A stretch of 64,000 bases of DNA, from contig QCIP01000002.1 in NCBI GenBank assembly GCA_003216615.1, positions 1-64,000 of the forward strand, written 5' to 3'. The stretch is from Prochlorococcus sp. AG-402-M15 (GTDB lineage Bacteria > Cyanobacteriota > Cyanobacteriia > PCC-6307 > Cyanobiaceae). The position numbers and the translations under genes were made by a program. The stretch's first letter is position 1; each line of letters starts with the position of its first letter. Below, piece after piece: positions 48,343 to 61,761 of this stretch. Under the pieces are notes generated by a model, which was not told the origin of the DNA, did no database searches, and saw only the letters and a program-made list of their open reading frames with translations.

Positions 48343-48917
48343 TCAACTAATTTACTGGATTGATATAAATTATTCTTTTTAACAAAATCTATTAATGATG
48401 TTGGTAAATTGGAATAATTAAAATTTAATCTGAACTTAGAACTTGAAATGTTAGGGATTTTAATGGATGAAATCTTAAATTTCACTTTATAAGTTTCTAA
48501 CATCTTAAGAGTATTTGATTCAACAGGATAACCCTCTCTTAAAATTATAAAAAAACTCACCTCCTTATTAATTTTATCAAAATTCTTCCAACCAAAAATA
48601 TCTCTAACTAAATCACTTCCTATAACAAAATCTAATTTATTAAATTCATAAATTTTTTTACAATATTTGATTGACTCTACTGCCCATTGACTACTAACTC
48701 TCTGATTAAATAAGATTTTTGGATTATCTAAATCTTCAATTAAAGTTTTTAACAAATGGGTACGAATTAAGATATCCTCTTTGTGTTTTTTATTAGGGTT
48801 GTTGCTTACATAACTTATTGTCAGAGTATAAATTTTGGATAATTCTTCAAGTATTTTTTTATGTCCAATCGTAGGTGGATCTGCACTAGTACCAAATAGA
48901 GCAATGCTTTTTCCCAT
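48339..48917 (-). CDS. nadD: Nicotinate-nucleotide adenylyltransferase
   Basis: NadD transfers AMP to nicotinate mononucleotide. The 192-residue nucleotidyltransferase has the N-terminal ALFGTSADPPTIGHKKIL (family G-T/S-F-x-P-x-H-x-G-H loop, here with PPTIGH) and a C-terminal ISSSKFR motif near 157 (family IS(S/A)T-x-IR). It starts 8 bp after the GTPase gene and overlaps nadE. Confidence 0.93.
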   Translation of the reverse strand: MGKSIALFGTSADPPTIGHKKILEELSKIYTLTISYVSNNPNKKHKEDILIRTHLLKTLIEDLDNPKILFNQRVSSQWAVESIKYCKKIYEFNKLDFVIGSDLVRDIFGWKNFDKINKEVSFFIILREGYPVESNTLKMLETYKVKFKISSIKIPNISSSKFRLNFNYSNLPTSLIDFVKKNNLYQSSKLVE

Positions 48918-48925
48918 TCTAAAAT

Positions 48926-50167
48926 TTAAGGCAGAAAACTAACAAAATTTTTATTTATTTTCCTATTTGATAAATAGATATTAAGGTGGTTAAAAATCTC
49001 AGGTTCTTTAAAAGTTATATTTTTGATCATAATTGAAGGTTCTATATAAGAAACTTTGCTTCTCATAAATATCTCTTTAGCTGCTAATTTTCCAAGGATT
49101 TTTGTAGAATAAACAGCAATTGCCGCTTGTATTATTGCAATAGGTCCATAAGGTAATAATGATAAGCCGTTAGTGAAAGGAGCTGTTAAAAAACTTACTT
49201 TCCTTACAAGGTTTAAAGATGTATTTATACCCACTTGAGTGACCCCTAAAAATAGATTATTGATAGATATACTTTTGAATATTTTTCTTGCAGACTCACT
49301 CCTCAAATTTAAGCCATAAATTTTACTTAATTCGCTAATTAGTGCTGTATCTAGTGCAATACTGCCAGCAATATCAAATAAAATAAAAGGATTAAGAGCT
49401 ACTGTCGATGCTTTTATGGTCGAAAATTTACCAATAGTTGATTGAGCTTGTTTCTGCCTTCTTTTTAATCTTTGCTCTTTTATCTGTAGAAACAATTTGT
49501 CAGCTAATTGAAGAGAATTTAACATTAATAACACCTCTCCATATTGATCGATTATTTTTGAAATGTAGTTTTTGAGATTGTTTTCATAATTAATAATTAT
49601 GGGAATATTTAAATCTTTTGGCAGCTTAATCTTTATATTTTCTATTATTTCTTTTAATTCATTTTCATTAAAAAGATCGATTTTATTTAAAATTACAATA
49701 ATTTTTTTACCATCTTTAATCAAAGAGCTGATTTCGCTTAATTCATTTCTATTTAAATCTCCCGAAACTATAAATAGAATCAGATCTGAATGGTTTATAC
49801 AAGAGTAAACTTTATCTGAGAATTTAATATTGCAGAAATCAAACCCTGGAGAGTCTAGTAACTCTACACTATTAAGTGTTTGATCTTTATGTGTCCAAGC
49901 TTCAGCTTGTATTTCCCTTGTGGTCCCATTGATAATATTTGTTTTGAATCTATCTTTTTTTAATAAAGAATTTAATACAGAGGATTTTCCTACACCTGAT
50001 TTACCATATGCGCTAATTCTTATTTTTTTTTCTTTGAGTCTAAAAAGTTGTTGATTAAAAGAAATTATTTCTCTATTAAAAAAACTTTTTTCATAGTTGG
50101 TAAGATCAATATTTTCCCACCAATTTTTTAACAGTAAATAATTTTTATTAATCTTCATTTGTTTCAT
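48926..50167 (-). CDS. GTPase with C-terminal hydrophobic (DUF697-like) region
   Basis: A 413-residue P-loop GTPase. G motifs seen are G1 GKSGVGKSS near 55-63, G3 DSPGFD near 105 and G4 NKIDL near 160. After the G domain comes a Lys/Arg/Gln-rich helix and a long region (about 240-375) with hydrophobic Ala/Gly/Leu segments, as in YcjF/DUF697 proteins that sit at membranes. The target is unknown. It is read between the CorC-like gene (3-bp gap) and nadD (8-bp gap). Confidence 0.82.
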   Translation of the reverse strand: MKQMKINKNYLLLKNWWENIDLTNYEKSFFNREIISFNQQLFRLKEKKIRISAYGKSGVGKSSVLNSLLKKDRFKTNIINGTTREIQAEAWTHKDQTLNSVELLDSPGFDFCNIKFSDKVYSCINHSDLILFIVSGDLNRNELSEISSLIKDGKKIIVILNKIDLFNENELKEIIENIKIKLPKDLNIPIIINYENNLKNYISKIIDQYGEVLLMLNSLQLADKLFLQIKEQRLKRRQKQAQSTIGKFSTIKASTVALNPFILFDIAGSIALDTALISELSKIYGLNLRSESARKIFKSISINNLFLGVTQVGINTSLNLVRKVSFLTAPFTNGLSLLPYGPIAIIQAAIAVYSTKILGKLAAKEIFMRSKVSYIEPSIMIKNITFKEPEIFNHLNIYLSNRKINKNFVSFLP

Positions 50168-50170
50168 TAT

Positions 50171-51148
50171 TTATTTTTTCCACCATCCAGCCAATACAGA
50201 TAACACAGCTTCTGCACCAATAATCCCCACGAATCCCCCAAATTCATCTACTACTACTTTTACTCCTTTATGATTCTTGTCAAATCTTGTTAATAATTGA
50301 TCTGCCTTAATCATTTCGGGAATGTAATCAACAGGTTCGCAAATTTCTGATAATAATTTTTTATTTTCCCCATTAATTAATTTTGCTAAAATATTTTCAC
50401 GTTTAACTACCCCTTGTATTTTGTCAACTTTATCTCCCAAAATAACCCACCATGGGGAGTGGTCTGACATTATAAATTTTGAAATTTCATCAAGATTCGA
50501 TGAACCATCAAGACAAGGTGCTGATACCCTAGGGGTCATCAAATCTTTAGCTTTTAAATCATTTAATTGAAAAACCTTAAATATCATTGCTGCTTCATCA
50601 GCTTCTATCAAACCTTTTTGACTCCCAATTTTTGCCATTTGTCTAATTTCTTCCTCATCAGTTGAGATTTCATTTTCTGCAGTAATAACTGGAAATATTT
50701 GTTCTATTAACAATAAGAAAGGCCTCATTATAGTATTTAATATTCTCAAGATTGGAACGGATAATAATGCTATTTGTACTGAAAATCTTGTACCAAGAGC
50801 TTTGGGTAGTACTTCACCAACTAAAACAACTAATACATAAAACGTAATTGAAAAAAGTGTTAAGCCATAACTACTATTAATTACCAACGCTCCGTATACC
50901 CCTAGAATAAGACTTCCAATTATGTTAAATCCATTATTAGTTATAGTAATCACAGTTAATGTTCTCCCAAGATGTCTCCTAAGTTTAAGGAGTTGATTCG
51001 CAGAACTTTTAGGCTTCTGTTTTGAGGCTATTTCTAAAATTCTGATTGAATTTACAGCTAAAAAAGCCGCCTCTACTCCCGAACAACACGCTGACCCAAT
51101 TAAGATAAAAAATATAAGTAAAATTAAACCGTAAACACTAGGTTCCAT
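50171..51148 (-). CDS. CorC/HlyC-type membrane protein with DUF21 and CBS domains
   Basis: A 325-residue protein with an N-terminal DUF21 (CNNM) membrane region of about three to four helices (1-150), then a pair of CBS domains (about 190-320). It includes AKDLMTPRVS near 200, VKRENILAKLINGE and VDEFGGFVGIIG near 302. Members are linked to Mg/Co efflux; hemolysin labels in this family are historical. The C-terminal CorC_HlyC domain of full-length members is missing. It is first in a tight four-gene minus-strand group ending in nadE. Confidence 0.9.
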   Translation of the reverse strand: MEPSVYGLILLIFFILIGSACCSGVEAAFLAVNSIRILEIASKQKPKSSANQLLKLRRHLGRTLTVITITNNGFNIIGSLILGVYGALVINSSYGLTLFSITFYVLVVLVGEVLPKALGTRFSVQIALLSVPILRILNTIMRPFLLLIEQIFPVITAENEISTDEEEIRQMAKIGSQKGLIEADEAAMIFKVFQLNDLKAKDLMTPRVSAPCLDGSSNLDEISKFIMSDHSPWWVILGDKVDKIQGVVKRENILAKLINGENKKLLSEICEPVDYIPEMIKADQLLTRFDKNHKGVKVVVDEFGGFVGIIGAEAVLSVLAGWWKK

Positions 51149-51223
51149 TAAAATAGATTAAATAAGAAAATCTGTTTTAATTCATTCTTCCATTTTTTTT
51201 TTAAATTCGCCAATACACAATTT

Positions 51224-52549
51224 ATGTTTAATTCTAATAATAAAGTTTTTGAAGAAAGAAGAGAAATTTTCTTAGATAAATTAGACGGAAAAGCTGCTAT
51301 TATTCCTGGTGCTAGTCTTGTAAAGCATCATGCCGATTGTGAATATCCTTTTAGACAAGATAGTAATTTTTGGTATTTAACTGGTTTTGATGAACCAGAT
51401 GCCATCGCTCTTTTCTTATCGCATAAGCCAAAGGGAGAGAGATTTATCTTGTTTGTTGCTCCTAAAGACGTTATTAGCGAAGTTTGGCATGGTTTTAGAT
51501 GGGGTTTAGAAGGCGCTGAAAAAGAGTTTAACGCTGATAAAGCTCACTCAATAAATGAACTAAGAGATTTACTTCCAAGTTATTTAAATGGTTCCGATGA
51601 ACTTGTTTTTTCAATAGGTAAGAACCCATTAATTCAAAAAATAGTACTTGAGATATTTTCACAACAACTTGAAAATCGTTCAAGATTGGGGGTTGGGACA
51701 AGTTGTATAAAATCTCCAGAAATTTATTTAAATGAGATGAGATTAATTAAAAGTGAATTTGAAATTCAGAGAATGAGAGAAGCTGTCCAAATTTCCGCAG
51801 AAGCACATGAACTAGTTAGAGAATCTATCTCATCTAAAAAAAACGAAAGACAAATTCAAGGTATTTTAGAGGGATTCTTTTTGGAAAAAGGAGCAAGAGG
51901 ACCTGCTTATAATTCTATTGTTGCTTCAGGAGATAATGCATGTATTTTGCACTACACTTCAAATAACTCACCCTTGAATAAGGGAGATTTATTGTTGGTT
52001 GATGCTGGCTGCTCATTGACTGATTATTACAATGGAGACATTACGCGAACTATTCCAATAAGCGGGAAATTTTCTAAAGAGCAAAAAATTATCTATGAAA
52101 TTGTGTTAAGTGCTCAAAAAACTGCAATTAAAAGTGCCGTAAGTGGATCAAATTCTAGTGCAGTGCATAATGCTGCTTTGACAGTTCTAATAGAAGGATT
52201 AAAAGAAATTGGATTATTGACTGGCAGTAATGAGGAAATAATCGAGAATCAATCATATAAACATCTTTATATGCATAGAACTGGACATTGGCTTGGCTTA
52301 GACGTTCATGATGTTGGAGCATACAGAATGGGAGACTATGAAGTGCCATTGCAGAATGGAATGATTCTTACTGTCGAGCCAGGTATATATATTAGCGATA
52401 GAATACCAATCCCTGAGGGACAACCTAACATTGATGAAAAATGGAAAGGTATTGGGATCAGAATCGAAGATGATGTTCTGGTAAAAGATAAAAACCCAGA
52501 AGTTTTAAGTATTGCTGCACTTAAAGAAATTTCTGATTTAGAATATTAA
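51224..52549 (+). CDS. pepP: Xaa-Pro aminopeptidase
   Basis: PepP removes N-terminal residues that precede proline. The 441-residue protein has the N-terminal AMP_N domain (HHADCEYPFRQDSNFWYLTGF near 26-46) and a pita-bread catalytic domain. Its metal ligands are visible in LLVDAGCSLTDYYNGDITRT (near 262-281), HRTGHWLGLDVHDVG near 353, TVEPGIYI near 387 and RIEDDV near 420. It is a monocistronic-looking gene divergent from the CorC-like gene. Confidence 0.95.
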   Translation: MFNSNNKVFEERREIFLDKLDGKAAIIPGASLVKHHADCEYPFRQDSNFWYLTGFDEPDAIALFLSHKPKGERFILFVAPKDVISEVWHGFRWGLEGAEKEFNADKAHSINELRDLLPSYLNGSDELVFSIGKNPLIQKIVLEIFSQQLENRSRLGVGTSCIKSPEIYLNEMRLIKSEFEIQRMREAVQISAEAHELVRESISSKKNERQIQGILEGFFLEKGARGPAYNSIVASGDNACILHYTSNNSPLNKGDLLLVDAGCSLTDYYNGDITRTIPISGKFSKEQKIIYEIVLSAQKTAIKSAVSGSNSSAVHNAALTVLIEGLKEIGLLTGSNEEIIENQSYKHLYMHRTGHWLGLDVHDVGAYRMGDYEVPLQNGMILTVEPGIYISDRIPIPEGQPNIDEKWKGIGIRIEDDVLVKDKNPEVLSIAALKEISDLEY

Positions 52550-52601
52550 AATTGATTTGTCTAATAAATAAATTTATTTTTATAAAGCCTAAAATTTCAA
52601 A

Positions 52602-52757
52602 ATGGATAAATCAACTTATGATTCTAAACTCTCTCAAGCAAGAAGTCTGGCTAGTCAGCTAGGAATGTTTGCAGAAGAAAACGATATCCCCAAAGATTTA
52701 TGGGATTCATTGGAGGCTACAATTTATGATTATTATGAAGTCTCTCATGATAGATAA
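52602..52757 (+). CDS. Small acidic protein, 51 residues, unknown function
   Basis: From ATG at 52602 the frame encodes a helical-looking, acidic protein (MDKSTYDSKLSQARSLASQL, then FAEENDIPKDLWDSLEATIYDYYEV). I cannot assign a family. There is no signal peptide or membrane helix. It starts 52 bp after pepP and ends 108 bp before PSRP-3. Amino acid use is protein-like rather than random AT-rich translation, which is the main support. Confidence 0.6.
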   Translation: MDKSTYDSKLSQARSLASQLGMFAEENDIPKDLWDSLEATIYDYYEVSHDR

Positions 52758-52865
52758 AAAATTCTTTTTAAAAAAATATCAATAACTAATATCAAGAAAT
52801 TTTTAAAAAATCAATCAAAATGTGACCGTAAACTGATAAATTAATTATTAAATATAAATAATTGA

Positions 52866-53333
52866 ATGACCTCATCAGATAAGTTAAATCAAAATTCGAC
52901 AGAAAAAAACAGCGATCATCCTAAATCAAAAAATTCTTCTCCTAGTTCAGGAATGATGGGTGCTACAGCTGTAATGGCTGCAGCTACAATAGATGAAGAT
53001 GGAGTACCTACTGGTTATACTCCTAAACCTGACGAAGGAAGGTTTATCATTAAAGTTCTTTGGTTACCAGATAATGTTGCTTTAGCAGTGGATCAAATAG
53101 TTGGGGGAGGCCCAAGTCCTCTAACTGCTTATTATTTTTGGCCCAGAGATGATGCTTGGGAAAAACTAAAAAGTGAATTAGAGAATAAAAGTTGGATCAC
53201 TGATAATGAAAGAGTTGAAATATTGAATAAAGCTACAGAAGTAATAAATTATTGGCAAGAAGAAGGTAAAACAAAAAAATTAGAAGAAGCAAAGTTAAAG
53301 TTTCCAGAAGTAACTTTTTGTGGAACCGCTTAA
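52866..53333 (+). CDS. ycf65: Ribosomal protein PSRP-3 (Ycf65 family, cS23)
   Basis: PSRP-3 is a small-subunit ribosomal protein found in cyanobacteria and plastids. The C-terminal about 95 residues match the family closely: [20 protein letters not shown], then [19 protein letters not shown] and VINYWQEEG. The first about 58 residues are a low-complexity Ser/Asn/Ala-rich extension not expected in plastid Ycf65, so the mature core may be shorter. Its stop lies 3 bp from that of convergent atpC. Confidence 0.93.
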   Translation: MTSSDKLNQNSTEKNSDHPKSKNSSPSSGMMGATAVMAAATIDEDGVPTGYTPKPDEGRFIIKVLWLPDNVALAVDQIVGGGPSPLTAYYFWPRDDAWEKLKSELENKSWITDNERVEILNKATEVINYWQEEGKTKKLEEAKLKFPEVTFCGTA

Positions 53334-53336
53334 AAA

Positions 53337-53741
53337 TTAGTTCTTTGCAGCTTGAATCCTAGCCTCAGCCTTAGATATCTCTTGAAGTGCTTTGATTTTT
53401 TCTGGACTTTTTTCACTTTCAGAGAATTTACTAATAACTACCTTTGCTTCTTTAAGATCATTTTCAGCATTTTGAACATTGATTTCAGATCCAATTTCTG
53501 CATTATTTACTAAAACTATGACTTCATCTGATTCAATTTCAGCAAATCCTCCCATTAAAGCTATTGATTTCCATTGAGAATTCATTCTTAGCCTTAAAAC
53601 GCCAATATCTATAGCCGTAACCAAAGAAATATGTCCTGGAAGTACACCAAGTTGTCCTGTAGTGCTTGGAAGAATTACTTCTTCAGCTTCGCCTTGATAA
53701 ACATTTTTATTAGGAGCTAAAACTTTAAGAGAAATTGCCAT
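53337..53741 (-). CDS. atpC: ATP synthase F1 subunit epsilon
   Basis: Epsilon caps the rotor and can inhibit ATP hydrolysis. The 134-residue protein has the N-terminal beta sandwich ([33 protein letters not shown]) shown here only by its first half, [17 protein letters not shown], and LGVLPGH near 31-37. A C-terminal helical pair follows. It is downstream of atpD by 45 bp; the beta-epsilon pair is separate from the main atp operon, as in other cyanobacteria. Confidence 0.97.
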   Translation of the reverse strand: MAISLKVLAPNKNVYQGEAEEVILPSTTGQLGVLPGHISLVTAIDIGVLRLRMNSQWKSIALMGGFAEIESDEVIVLVNNAEIGSEINVQNAENDLKEAKVVISKFSESEKSPEKIKALQEISKAEARIQAAKN

Positions 53742-53786
53742 TAATTTAAAATTATTTAGGGTTTATTGATAATAAATTATAGATAT

Positions 53787-55467
<1,681 letters not shown>

Positions 55468-55779
55468 ATGGCAGCTGTTTCACTTACAGTCTCTACAGTT
55501 AAACCACTGGGAGATAGAATATTTATTAAAGTTTCCGCATCTGAGGAAAAAACTGCTGGGGGCATTCTTTTGCCTGATTCAGCTAAAGAAAAACCACAGG
55601 TAGGAGAGGTTGCTCAGGTAGGTCCTGGGAAACTTAATGACGATGGTTCTCGACAAACTCCCGAAGTGAGTATTGGCGATAAAGTCTTGTACAGCAAATA
55701 TGCTGGAACAGACATTAAATTGGGAGGAGATGAATATGTCTTGCTCTCAGAAAAAGATATTTTAGCTGTAGTAGGCTAA
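55468..55779 (+). CDS. groES: Co-chaperonin GroES
   Basis: GroES is the lid of the GroEL folding chamber. The 103-residue protein has the family start [12 protein letters not shown] near 12, the mobile loop [14 protein letters not shown] near 27-40 and [19 protein letters not shown] near 79. It is followed by groEL after 51 bp. The N-terminal about 10 residues ([10 protein letters not shown]) extend beyond the usual start. Confidence 0.98.
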
Positions 55780-55803
55780 AATATTTGTTTCAAAAATTAT
55801 TAA

Positions 55804-57468
<1,665 letters not shown>

Positions 57469-57500
57469 CTAAAATAGTTATTAATTGACTTTTAATTATG

Positions 57501-57528
57501 AGGGATTATGCAAAATAATCCCTTTTTT
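57501..57528 (+). terminator. Rho-independent terminator of groESL
   Basis: AGGGATTAT (57501-57509) and ATAATCCCT (57515-57523) form a perfect 9-bp stem with a 5-nt loop (gcaaa), followed by a T run to 57528. It lies 32 bp after the groEL stop. The adenines upstream on the other strand are too few to make it a good secG terminator. Confidence 0.92.
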
Positions 57529-57537
57529 ATTTAAATT

Positions 57538-57765
57538 TTATGAAATCCAGCCAGCGCTAAGAATAATAGCGAGGGACAAGAAAATAACTAAAAAAGTCCA
57601 AGTTATTTTGTTTAGAGATGCTTCTGCACTACTAGCGCTATTGAACATTGAACTCCCACTCGCAGCTATTCCTCCCATTCCGTCACCTTTGGGGCTATGA
57701 AGTAAAACTAAAAATATTAGAAGAACTCCAGAAAATACCCATATCCAACTAAAAATTTGAATCAT
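57538..57765 (-). CDS. secG: Protein translocase subunit SecG
   Basis: SecG is a small SecYEG partner. The 75-residue protein has two hydrophobic helices (about 3-21 and 52-72) around a Gly/Ser-rich loop with the family motif LLHSPKGDGMGGI near 20-32 and an SSAEASLNKITW segment. The opposite strand is also open here but does not look like protein. It is 22 bp downstream of gpmI. Confidence 0.95.
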   Translation of the reverse strand: MIQIFSWIWVFSGVLLIFLVLLHSPKGDGMGGIAASGSSMFNSASSAEASLNKITWTFLVIFLSLAIILSAGWIS

Positions 57766-57787
57766 GTCTTAAATACTTTTATTAACT

Positions 57788-59410
57788 TTAGACGTGTTGT
57801 ACAACCTTATTATAACCTTTTAATTCGACTTCTTTAATTAGAGACTTTCCCGTCATTTCTTTTGGAATTGGGAGGTTTAATAATTGCAACAAAGTTGGTG
57901 CAATATCTGCTAGGCCAGCATTATCCCTTAAATAAACCTCATTTCCCATATTCAGAATTTTTCTCTTTTCACCCTCAACAAAAATTAATGGAACTTTATT
58001 TGTAGTGTGTGCCGTCCATGGTTCCCCTGAAGGCCCTTTCATTACCTCTGCGTTACCATGATCTGCAGTTATAAGAATGCTTCCACCCATTTCCCCAGTG
58101 GCATTAACTATTTGACCTATACATTTATCTACTGTTTCTATAGCTTTAATTGTTTGATTCATATTGCCTGTATGACCTACCATATCGGGATTAGCGAAAT
58201 TGATAACAACAAAAGCATATTTTCCACTTTTAATTGCTTTAGAGCAACTATTAGTTAACTCTTTAGCGGACATTTCAGGTTCCATATCATAAGTTGCCAC
58301 TCTTGGAGATGGAATTAAATGTCTCTCTTCACCAGGTAAAGGAACTTCTACTCCTCCATTAAAAAAATACGTTACGTGAGGATATTTTTCTGTTTCTGCT
58401 GTTCTATATTGTTTGAGTCCGTTTTCTGAAATTATTTGGCCTACAAAATTATTGAGAGATTCAGGAGGAAATGCAATTTTAACAGGAAAGTTTATGTCAT
58501 ATTGAGTAAATGTAATTAAATCTAAACTTGGGAAAAATTTTCTTTCAAAATCTAAAAATTTCTTGTCTGAAAGGGATTTGATTATTTGTCTCGCTCTATC
58601 TGGACGGAAGTTAAAGCAAATCAAACTATCACCATCTTTCAGATAGTTTTCAGACATTCGTATGGGCTCTATAAATTCATCAGTTATATTTTTATCATAA
58701 CTTTTTTTTATGTAATCCTGAGGAGAAATATTTGATACCTTAATATCCGGATCAGTCAAATTAGCATATGCTTTTTCTGTTCTGTCCCATAAAAGATTTC
58801 TATCCATTATCCAGTATCGTCCGCATAGTGAGGATATCTCACCTGTATTGAATTTTTTTATGCATGACTCTATTTGATTGAGATATTTAGATGCACTTTT
58901 TGCAGGAGTATCTCTTCCATCAGTGATAATATGTATTGCAACTTTTTTGATGTCATTATATGCTGCCCATTTTATTAAACCTAATAAATGATCAATATGA
59001 CTATGTACTCCTCCATCAGAACATAATCCCATGATGTGCAAAGTAGAATTGTTTTTCTTTAATGAATTAGCCATCTCCTTTAACTCATGAACCATGTCTA
59101 AGCGATTATTTTTTACAACATTTGAAATCCTTACAAGTTCTTGTTGGATTATTCTTCCCGAACCAATAGTGAGGTGGCCAACCTCTGAATTACCCATTTG
59201 ACCATCAGGGAGGCCTACATCAGATCCACTTGCGCTTATTAAAGTGTGGGGATATGCATGCCACAATGAATCCATGATTGGTGTGCTGGCACTTTTTATA
59301 GCATTGTCAGATTTATCTTCTCTGTATCCCCATCCATCTAGTATCGCAAGAACTACAGGACTCTGAGGCACACTTAATTTATTTATAGATTTGCTGCTAA
59401 TCTTTGACAT
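57788..59410 (-). CDS. gpmI: 2,3-bisphosphoglycerate-independent phosphoglycerate mutase
   Basis: GpmI interconverts 3- and 2-phosphoglycerate with two manganese ions. The 540-residue protein has [11 protein letters not shown] near 21-31 and the phosphoserine site [17 protein letters not shown] near 70-86. ITDGRDTPA lies near 162, with C-terminal metal motifs NPDMVGHTG and ITADHGNAE. It is followed by secG. Confidence 0.98.
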   Translation of the reverse strand: MSKISSKSINKLSVPQSPVVLAILDGWGYREDKSDNAIKSASTPIMDSLWHAYPHTLISASGSDVGLPDGQMGNSEVGHLTIGSGRIIQQELVRISNVVKNNRLDMVHELKEMANSLKKNNSTLHIMGLCSDGGVHSHIDHLLGLIKWAAYNDIKKVAIHIITDGRDTPAKSASKYLNQIESCIKKFNTGEISSLCGRYWIMDRNLLWDRTEKAYANLTDPDIKVSNISPQDYIKKSYDKNITDEFIEPIRMSENYLKDGDSLICFNFRPDRARQIIKSLSDKKFLDFERKFFPSLDLITFTQYDINFPVKIAFPPESLNNFVGQIISENGLKQYRTAETEKYPHVTYFFNGGVEVPLPGEERHLIPSPRVATYDMEPEMSAKELTNSCSKAIKSGKYAFVVINFANPDMVGHTGNMNQTIKAIETVDKCIGQIVNATGEMGGSILITADHGNAEVMKGPSGEPWTAHTTNKVPLIFVEGEKRKILNMGNEVYLRDNAGLADIAPTLLQLLNLPIPKEMTGKSLIKEVELKGYNKVVQHV

Positions 59411-59547
59411 ATTTAGATCAAATTAATTGTTAAGTGATCCAATCTTAAATTTAGCTTTAAAAGCGACTCTTTAACAATTTATATTTAAAATAGTTAGCTT
59501 TTGCTAATTTATAAAAATATTGAACGAATTTTTTTGATTAATAAATC

Positions 59548-60084
59548 ATGTCCAATAAAACAAAAAGGATTGTAATACTTACTGAAGTAGAACTTAGAAA
59601 AACACTTTCGCGTTTAACTTCCGAAATTATTGAGAAAGTGAAAAACCTAGAGAACCTTCTTTTGGTTGGTATTCCAACTAGAGGAATTGATTTGGCTGAA
59701 GTTTTAGAAAAAGAATTATTCTCTAAGACTGGTTTAAAAATAAAAAAAGCAATAATTGACCCAACTTTTTATAGAGATGATCAAAATCGAGTTGGAACTC
59801 GTCTAATAAAAGCAACTGATATTCCAACTCCTATTGAAAGACAAGAAATTCTTTTGATAGATGATGTAATTTATACAGGTAGAACAATAAGAGCTGCAAT
59901 GGATGCTTTGTATTCATGGGGCAGACCCAAAAGAGTAATGTTGTTAGTAATGGTAGATAGAGGTCATAGAGAATTACCTATTCAACCGGATTTCTGCGGT
60001 AAAAAAGTTCTAACTAGTAAAAATGAAAGTATAAATGTACGTTTAAAAAAAATTGATAATGAGGAGGGAGTTTTTATTGAGTAA
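59548..60084 (+). CDS. pyrR: PyrR bifunctional protein (pyrimidine regulator / uracil phosphoribosyltransferase)
   Basis: PyrR binds UMP and pyr mRNA in some bacteria and also makes UMP from uracil and PRPP. The 178-residue protein has the PRPP loop EILLIDDVIYTGRTIRAA near 103-120 and the GIPTRGIDLA segment near 42. No pyr biosynthetic gene and no obvious PyrR attenuator lies in the window, so a salvage role is as likely as regulation. A short imperfect hairpin (TTAGC/GCTAA, 59494-59507) lies upstream. Confidence 0.95.
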   Translation: MSNKTKRIVILTEVELRKTLSRLTSEIIEKVKNLENLLLVGIPTRGIDLAEVLEKELFSKTGLKIKKAIIDPTFYRDDQNRVGTRLIKATDIPTPIERQEILLIDDVIYTGRTIRAAMDALYSWGRPKRVMLLVMVDRGHRELPIQPDFCGKKVLTSKNESINVRLKKIDNEEGVFIE

Positions 60085-60091
60085 TTTTAGT

Positions 60092-61663
60092 TCAGAAAAT
60101 ATTCCCTAAATTATATTCCCCTAAAAATTCATCTTTAATATCGAAACACTTAACCATTAGATCAGCTTTTTTAGTGATTTTGAAGAAAAGTTTTAAGTTG
60201 TCTTCTCCAAGATTAGATTTATTTTCTAATTCAATTTTTAGTGGTTTATTATCCCATTTTATAATTTCTTCTTCACTTTGAATCTCTGATAATTTAGGTA
60301 ATCCATTTTCAAAAATCACATCATATTCTCTGTCTTTTTTTGTTTCTCCAATTATTATTTCAAATATTTTCTGATTAATTTTACTAGCTTGGAGTATCAG
60401 TTTATATGGGTTTTCAGTTGGCCATATTTGACCTTTTAAAAAAATTGGATGCCAGAAGTGTTTTTGTTCTCTTCTATTAAATAATCTTATTGATAATCCT
60501 TTATTTAATATATCTTTAATTGTTACTCCTGGGGTCATTGCTAAAGCTCCTAAAGCTATTGATTCAATGGGAGGTGGTGACTTTATTTGAATTGTTGGAA
60601 TTTTCTTTGTTATCCATTCTTTAATCAGAGGTATTTGAGTTCCTCCTCCAACTAAGATAATTAAACTTAAGTCACCTACTGTGCAAAATTTACCTCTCGC
60701 TTGATTTAATAAATCTTTAAGGAGGGAGTTAAGGTGATTAATAAGATTATTTTCAATAAGTATTTTTTCAAATATTTCTTTACTTAGGTAAAACTCTTTT
60801 TCTTGATATTCTTGCGTTAATAATTTTATTTTATATTTATTTTCATATTTGATGGCAGATGTGCTTAGTTTACATTTTATTTCTTCTGCTTTTAAAAGAT
60901 TAATTGAATTTTTTTTATTATCTGGAATAAAATAATCAACTATCCATTGATCAATATCTTTACCGCCAATTTTGGATCCTGCTTTACCGATTATTTCAGC
61001 ACACCTTATTTTTTGTTTTGAAATTGAGCTAACATCATTTCCTTGGAATTTCAATAATTCAGCTATTGGGCCCGATTTTCCTTCTCCCCCTTCTATTTTG
61101 ACTATATTCATATCGATTGTGCTTCCTCCAATATCTAATGTCATAATTTTGGAGCCAAATGGTACATTAATCCCTAAACTTGCCGCCGTAGGCTCATCAA
61201 CTAGCGCAATCTCATCAACAGATAATTCCCCGCAAAGATTAACTAACCATTCTCTGTAACCCTTGTATGTATCTATCGGAGCAGTTAAAACAAGTCTCTT
61301 GATCTCATAACTTTGAGGAATGCTTGCCCATAAGAATTTTAAGAATTTTTCGCCACATTCAGAAGGGTTTAAAATATTTTTTGGGTTATTTTTTTCACTA
61401 GGATTTCCAATTAATCTTTTAAAATTCGAATGAAAAAATAAGTCCGAATTAGAATTGTCCCGCATATTTAGAGCACTAATACCAATCTTCAGAACTTTTG
61501 AAGGTTCCTCAAACCAAACTGCTGTAGGAACAACCCCTGGAGATGAAGTAATATTTGGTATTTCAACCAAAAAAGAATTTATATCTTTTTGATTTTGAAA
61601 AGCTATTACAGTATTAGTATTTCCTAGATCAATAGCGAGTGTACCAGATAAATATTTTTTCAT
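60092..61663 (-). CDS. Divergent Hsp70-like (DnaK-related) protein
   Basis: A 523-residue protein with an actin/Hsp70 ATPase fold. Phosphate-1 motif AIDLGNTNTVIAF lies near 10-22, phosphate-2 MTLDIGGSTIDMN near 167-179, and an adenosine motif LIILVGGGTQIP near 332-343. Compared with DnaK (about 630 residues) the C-terminal part is shorter and poorly conserved, and no EEVD-like end or full lid is seen. It is probably a specialised chaperone or a regulator rather than the main DnaK. It diverges from rpoZ and converges on pyrR with a 7-bp gap. Confidence 0.85.
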   Translation of the reverse strand: MKKYLSGTLAIDLGNTNTVIAFQNQKDINSFLVEIPNITSSPGVVPTAVWFEEPSKVLKIGISALNMRDNSNSDLFFHSNFKRLIGNPSEKNNPKNILNPSECGEKFLKFLWASIPQSYEIKRLVLTAPIDTYKGYREWLVNLCGELSVDEIALVDEPTAASLGINVPFGSKIMTLDIGGSTIDMNIVKIEGGEGKSGPIAELLKFQGNDVSSISKQKIRCAEIIGKAGSKIGGKDIDQWIVDYFIPDNKKNSINLLKAEEIKCKLSTSAIKYENKYKIKLLTQEYQEKEFYLSKEIFEKILIENNLINHLNSLLKDLLNQARGKFCTVGDLSLIILVGGGTQIPLIKEWITKKIPTIQIKSPPPIESIALGALAMTPGVTIKDILNKGLSIRLFNRREQKHFWHPIFLKGQIWPTENPYKLILQASKINQKIFEIIIGETKKDREYDVIFENGLPKLSEIQSEEEIIKWDNKPLKIELENKSNLGEDNLKLFFKITKKADLMVKCFDIKDEFLGEYNLGNIF

Positions 61664-61761
61664 ACGAATTTTTCTAAGAATTAATTAAGTTCGTTTTGTA
61701 ATTTATGTTTTGAATCGCTCCTATTAACTGTAAAATATACAATAAAGTAAAAATTTTTTAA

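Noticed and set aside
50171-51148. Hemolysin
   Set aside because: The DUF21/CBS family is better described as CorC/CNNM-type transporters; the toxin label is historical.
57485-57700. Open frame of 71 codons on the plus strand opposite secG
   Set aside because: It overlaps the groEL terminator and a clear SecG; its sequence does not look like a protein.
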